In this document: one piece after another, positions 60,912 through 64,000 of the stretch
How the letters are laid out: the number at the start of each line of letters is the position of its first letter
Position numbering within the stretch: the stretch's first letter is position 1
Origin: Nitrospira_D sp035465795
GTDB lineage: Bacteria; Nitrospirota; Nitrospiria; Nitrospirales; Nitrospiraceae
Length of the DNA: 64,000 nucleotides
Reading direction: 5' to 3'
Assembly: GCF_049546785.1 (NCBI RefSeq)
Contig: NZ_JBMWAN010000002.1
Span: 558,001 to 622,000, forward strand
The notes under the pieces: generated by a model
Seen by the model: only the letters and a program-made list of their open reading frames with translations
Database searches by the model: none
What the model was told of the DNA's origin: nothing
Made by a program: the position numbers and the translations under genes

Positions 60912-62365
60912 GATCGCCCCTCGCCCCGGATCACCTGGATGTCGCGGAAACGCGCGTGCGACGCGGCGTGCGTCATCCAGCCGGACTGGCCGGGCTGACC
61001 TTTGCCGCACGTGATGAAGCCGTAGCGTTGCCGATGCGACCGGTCGGCCACGCCGTCGCAGCTGTTCCAGAATTCCGGTGTGATACCGTGGTAGATCACG
61101 TCGCGCAGCATATGGGTGCGCCGGCCGTTTTCAATGAGCCAGAAGGCGTCGCCGCCGAACTGAAAATTGTAGCGCCGCTGATCGATGCTGTAGGAACCGT
61201 GGCCGGCGATGTAGATCCCGCGCTTCACATCGGCCAGCAACTGGTCGAGCGTTGCCGGTCCCGCCTCCAATCCGATATTGGCGATACGGACCATCGGCAC
61301 GCTCCCCCAACCGTCGGCCCGGTTGGACCCGCGCGAGCGGGCCTCACCGATCTTCGGCGCGACTTCGCGATTGGTGCAATAGCCCACGAAGATCCCCTCT
61401 CGCACGATGTCCCATTTCTGGCAGGCTACGCCGTCATCATCGTAGCCGGTCGCCGCCAGCGTCTCCGGTTCGGTGTTATCCGCCACCAGGTTGACGTGCG
61501 TGGACCCGTAGCGAAAGGTCCCGCGCTTCTCGGTCGTGAGGAAACTGGTGCCGGCATAGTTGGCCTCATAGCCCAGGGCCCGATCCAGCTCGCTCGGATG
61601 GCCGCAGGACTCGTGCATGGTCAGAGACAGATGCTCTGGATCGAGCACCAGATCGTACCGGCCCGCCTCGACAGCCGGCGCCCGCACCTTCTCGACCGCC
61701 TCGCGCGCCACCAGCGGAGCCTGTTGCAAGAAGTCGGCCTCTTCGATCAATTCATAGCCTCGCCGGAGATGCGGCGTATTGAACGACCGGCTGGCGAATC
61801 GCCCCTCGTGGAGGGCCGTCGCGGTACAGTCCCCACTCGACGCCACCAGATCGAACTCCAGATGAGTGCGCTCCGTGGAGGCAAACAGTTTCCGATCCCG
61901 ACGTGCCCACAATCCGGCGCTGCTGCGGACTACGCCCGATTGCCCGTGGAGGGATTCCATCGTCGCCAGGAGGAGGTCGGTTTTCTGTTGGAGCGGGACT
62001 GTGAAGGGATCCAGCCGCAGGGGCGTCGCGATCCGGTCGCGATGGAGCGGCTCCCTGGCCAGGACGACCTTTTCGATGGCAATAGAGGCGGAGCCTTTGG
62101 CGATCTCGACGGCCAGGTCGGCGATACGCGGCACTTCTTCAAGAGAGAGAATCGAACTGGCCGCGAAACCCCAGGCCCCGTGATACAGGACGCGCACCCC
62201 GAATCCGACGTCGTCGTTGTCGCGGATCGACGCGATGCGGCGGTCTTCGCCTCTGATGGTCTGCGTGGTGCTGTGGACAATACGGATGTCGCCATATTCG
62301 GCGCCCGAGGCTGCCAGACGTTTCAGCGCCAGGTCGGCGAAGTCATCCCAGCTGGGAGCGCCCAT
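60908..62365 (-). CDS. tldD: TldD-like metalloprotease subunit
   Basis: 485 residues from the ATG at 62365. The catalytic zinc motif HESCGHPSELDRALGYEANY (H-E-x-x-x-H, residues about 252-257) and the later Cys ligand in YGFITCGKGQPGQSG are present. The protease acts together with the coupled TldE-like subunit encoded directly downstream. A long upstream frame to 62692 has no family similarity. The spacer to GDPD is about 170 bases with no gene. Confidence 0.92.
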   Translation of the reverse strand: MGAPSWDDFADLALKRLAASGAEYGDIRIVHSTTQTIRGEDRRIASIRDNDDVGFGVRVLYHGAWGFAASSILSLEEVPRIADLAVEIAKGSASIAIEKVVLAREPLHRDRIATPLRLDPFTVPLQQKTDLLLATMESLHGQSGVVRSSAGLWARRDRKLFASTERTHLEFDLVASSGDCTATALHEGRFASRSFNTPHLRRGYELIEEADFLQQAPLVAREAVEKVRAPAVEAGRYDLVLDPEHLSLTMHESCGHPSELDRALGYEANYAGTSFLTTEKRGTFRYGSTHVNLVADNTEPETLAATGYDDDGVACQKWDIVREGIFVGYCTNREVAPKIGEARSRGSNRADGWGSVPMVRIANIGLEAGPATLDQLLADVKRGIYIAGHGSYSIDQRRYNFQFGGDAFWLIENGRRTHMLRDVIYHGITPEFWNSCDGVADRSHRQRYGFITCGKGQPGQSGWMTHAASHARFRDIQVIRGEGRS

Positions 62366-62534
62366 CGCGTGACCGCCTTTGTGAGGAAGGAACGGACGTG
62401 GAACGACGTCAGTATAACAGGATCCGGGAGGAGATCGCAGATGGTCAGGGAACGAGAGACGCTCCGGTACCTGAAAGGCCCGGCATGACACAGCCGGTGG
62501 TTGTGGACGCCGGTGAGTTAGAGAGGCGAACGCC

Positions 62535-63581
62535 TCATTGGTAACCGATCCTGTTCCAGAGGCTGTGGAGATCCTCATGCCGTTCCCGGCCGTATGTCGC
62601 CAGGGCGAGCTCCGCTCGATTGGTGAAGATCCCGTCGGCGCCGCCGACCCGCACCATCCACATTTCCCACGGGTCGTCGATCGTCCAGGCATGCACGAAC
62701 AATCCGGCCCGATGCGCGTCGCCCGTGTACCAGGGCCAGGTCATGATATGCCGGGTGGGCGCGTCCCGGAGCGACCAATGAGGTCCGAATGCCCATCGGT
62801 ATCCATATGTCCCGATACCTGCGCCGACTTCTGTCGCCTTCTTCAAGATACCTTTCCAGCCGTCCTTGCTCGTCATGACCTCGTCGATCAGGAGCAGTCG
62901 CGGAACATCGGGAGCCAACTCTTTCAACCGGGCGAGACTATCCGGCTCAAAGGACTGAAAGATCAGCCGGGCGCGCCCCTGGGATCCTCTGCCACTCATC
63001 CACCCGTGAGCGGCAAGGGCTTCAACGAGTTGCCGCTCGATCCCCGGAAAGCGCTGCGCCGCCTTGGTCTCAATATAGATCCCGGGACGAGTCGTGCCGG
63101 ACTCGGCTATTTCAATGATATCCTCGAGTCGGAGAATGCCGAGGCCCTTGAAAGAACCGCGGGCTCGCTCCGGGTTCTGGCGATTGAACCAGGAGCCGGC
63201 ATCGAGCTGCTGCAATTCAGCGAACGTAAAGGTGTCGATCGTGTCCTTCTCGCGGCCGGGAAAGACCTCGGCCACATTGGTGGTGCGAGAGAGGTCATCG
63301 TCGTGCAAGGCAATGAGCACGCCGTCTTTGGTGCGCTGAATGTCAAATTCAAGGTAGTCCGCGCCGAGCTCACGGGCCATCAGGAACGCCGGCCGCGTTT
63401 CTTCCGGAGCGAGATAGGAAGCGCCACGATGGGCAATCACGGCGGGTCGAGGAATCCCCAAGGCCCGGACCAGTGTCCTGCCGCTGGAAGGGTCACTGAT
63501 GAGTCTGGAGACAATCAGTACGATTATTACAGCCAAAACTGCAGCGGCAATCGCGGTGAGGAGCACTCTCAGCCAGCCCAT
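62535..63581 (-). CDS. Glycerophosphodiester phosphodiesterase
   Basis: This 348-residue protein has an N-terminal anchor (VLLTAIAAAVLAVIIVLIVS), so the enzyme is probably on the periplasmic face. The GDPD TIM barrel has VIAHRGASYLAPEETRPAF (catalytic His-Arg and Glu), YLEFDIQRTKDGVLIALHDD (metal ligands and catalytic His) and GIYIETKA. It hydrolyses glycerophosphodiesters to glycerol 3-phosphate plus alcohol. Confidence 0.93.
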   Translation of the reverse strand: MGWLRVLLTAIAAAVLAVIIVLIVSRLISDPSSGRTLVRALGIPRPAVIAHRGASYLAPEETRPAFLMARELGADYLEFDIQRTKDGVLIALHDDDLSRTTNVAEVFPGREKDTIDTFTFAELQQLDAGSWFNRQNPERARGSFKGLGILRLEDIIEIAESGTTRPGIYIETKAAQRFPGIERQLVEALAAHGWMSGRGSQGRARLIFQSFEPDSLARLKELAPDVPRLLLIDEVMTSKDGWKGILKKATEVGAGIGTYGYRWAFGPHWSLRDAPTRHIMTWPWYTGDAHRAGLFVHAWTIDDPWEMWMVRVGGADGIFTNRAELALATYGRERHEDLHSLWNRIGYQ

Positions 63582-63664
63582 AGCGCTCTTTTCTACCTTT
63601 TTCCGACCCCTGTCAAGCCGCAGTGCTTGGCTTCGGTGAGCCGAATCCCCTACGATGGGACATT

Positions 63665-63967
63665 ATGTTGCCGCCGGAGCGGACCCCCCGACAACGAATC
63701 ATCGACATGATCACCGGCACCAGGCTGTCATCCCATCAACTGGCGCAGATGCTGGGGATTGCGGAACGGCAGGTCGAGGATCATCTCACCCACGTGGTGA
63801 AATCGCTCGCCCGGGACAAGACCCGCCGATTCATCCTCGAGCCGTCCCGCTGCCGGGATTGCGAGTTCGTGTTTCGCAACCGCCGGAGACTCACACGCCC
63901 CAGCCGCTGCCCCAAATGCCGGAGCGAGGACATTACCGCACCTCGCTACGGCATCGATGGCCAATAA
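63665..63967 (+). CDS. HTH regulator fused to zinc ribbon (COG3357-type)
   Basis: 100 residues from the ATG at 63665; a longer frame from 63623 is possible. A winged helix-turn-helix (IDMITGTRLSSHQLAQMLGI, residues about 12-60) is followed by CRDCEFVFRNR and CPKCRSEDI, a four-cysteine zinc ribbon. This architecture matches the predicted regulators of COG3357, best known in archaea and common in Nitrospirota. Target unknown. Another 33 bases remain to the window end. Confidence 0.82.
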   Translation: MLPPERTPRQRIIDMITGTRLSSHQLAQMLGIAERQVEDHLTHVVKSLARDKTRRFILEPSRCRDCEFVFRNRRRLTRPSRCPKCRSEDITAPRYGIDGQ

Positions 63968-64000
63968 GTCCTACTATCGGCACCGGGAGCATTGGGTTCT

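Overview
The window is a GC-rich, gene-dense stretch of a diderm (LPS-bearing) bacterial chromosome. Gene content (heptose synthesis, outer-membrane-type periplasmic chaperones, secreted di-haem peroxidase, several PilZ proteins, kinesin-light-chain-type TPRs) and the protein style suggest Nitrospirota, most likely Nitrospira. This is inference: no rRNA, tRNA or other phylogenetic marker RNA was seen.

Layout. 1-3.1 kb: 5' part of a leftward CARF-type (TIGR02710-like) gene, then gmhA, a deoxyhypusine-synthase-like gene and a SprT-like metalloprotein. 3.4-7.8 kb: a very large hybrid histidine kinase. 8.0-14 kb: rfaE2-mfd-PpiC lipoprotein-SurA-like, a rightward run, meeting yihA (engB) tail to tail. 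14.6-19.6 kb: mtgA, then a leftward murJ-ogt-dtd group and an asparaginase-like pair. 19.6-26.7 kb: an accessory region in which four decayed copies of the murJ 5' end separate three cargo blocks: a membrane protein, a cytochrome P450, and a TIR/NB-ARC/TPR protein of antiphage (STAND/NLR) type. The last block ends in a broken copy of a neighbouring TPM-domain gene. 26.7-31 kb: a SulP transporter and the leftward lemA-TPM-TPM group. 31-34.8 kb: two PilZ proteins, a BaiN/HI0933 flavoprotein, a zinc-ribbon microprotein, and xthA. 34.9-37.5 kb: oxyR, a lipoprotein and a di-haem cytochrome c peroxidase, an oxidative-stress cluster closed by a strong hairpin. 37.5-41.4 kb: an MscS channel, small envelope proteins, and a class I flavin disulfide reductase coupled to a TPR lipoprotein. 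41.6-46.6 kb: a CBS protein, a BcsA-like synthase with two PilZ domains, a BcsS-like outer-membrane protein, and a MEKHLA protein. 46.8-54.6 kb: leuC-leuD, CorA, a CysQ-like phosphatase, a beta-hydroxyacid dehydrogenase, a PLP aminotransferase, and a PilZ gene with a structured leader. 54.7-64 kb: secreted MsrA, a SLOG protein, TPR and lipoproteins, a TldD/TldE pair, GDPD, and an HTH-zinc-ribbon regulator.

Two copies of a short element with terminal inverted repeats (MITE-like, 41.47 and 52.14 kb) sit between genes. The most unusual part is 19.6-26.7 kb. The arrangement looks like repeated insertions at the 5' end of murJ, each leaving a displaced 5' end behind, with a defence-type NLR gene as one of the cargoes. 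A CARF sensor gene with no CRISPR array in view is the second item of interest.
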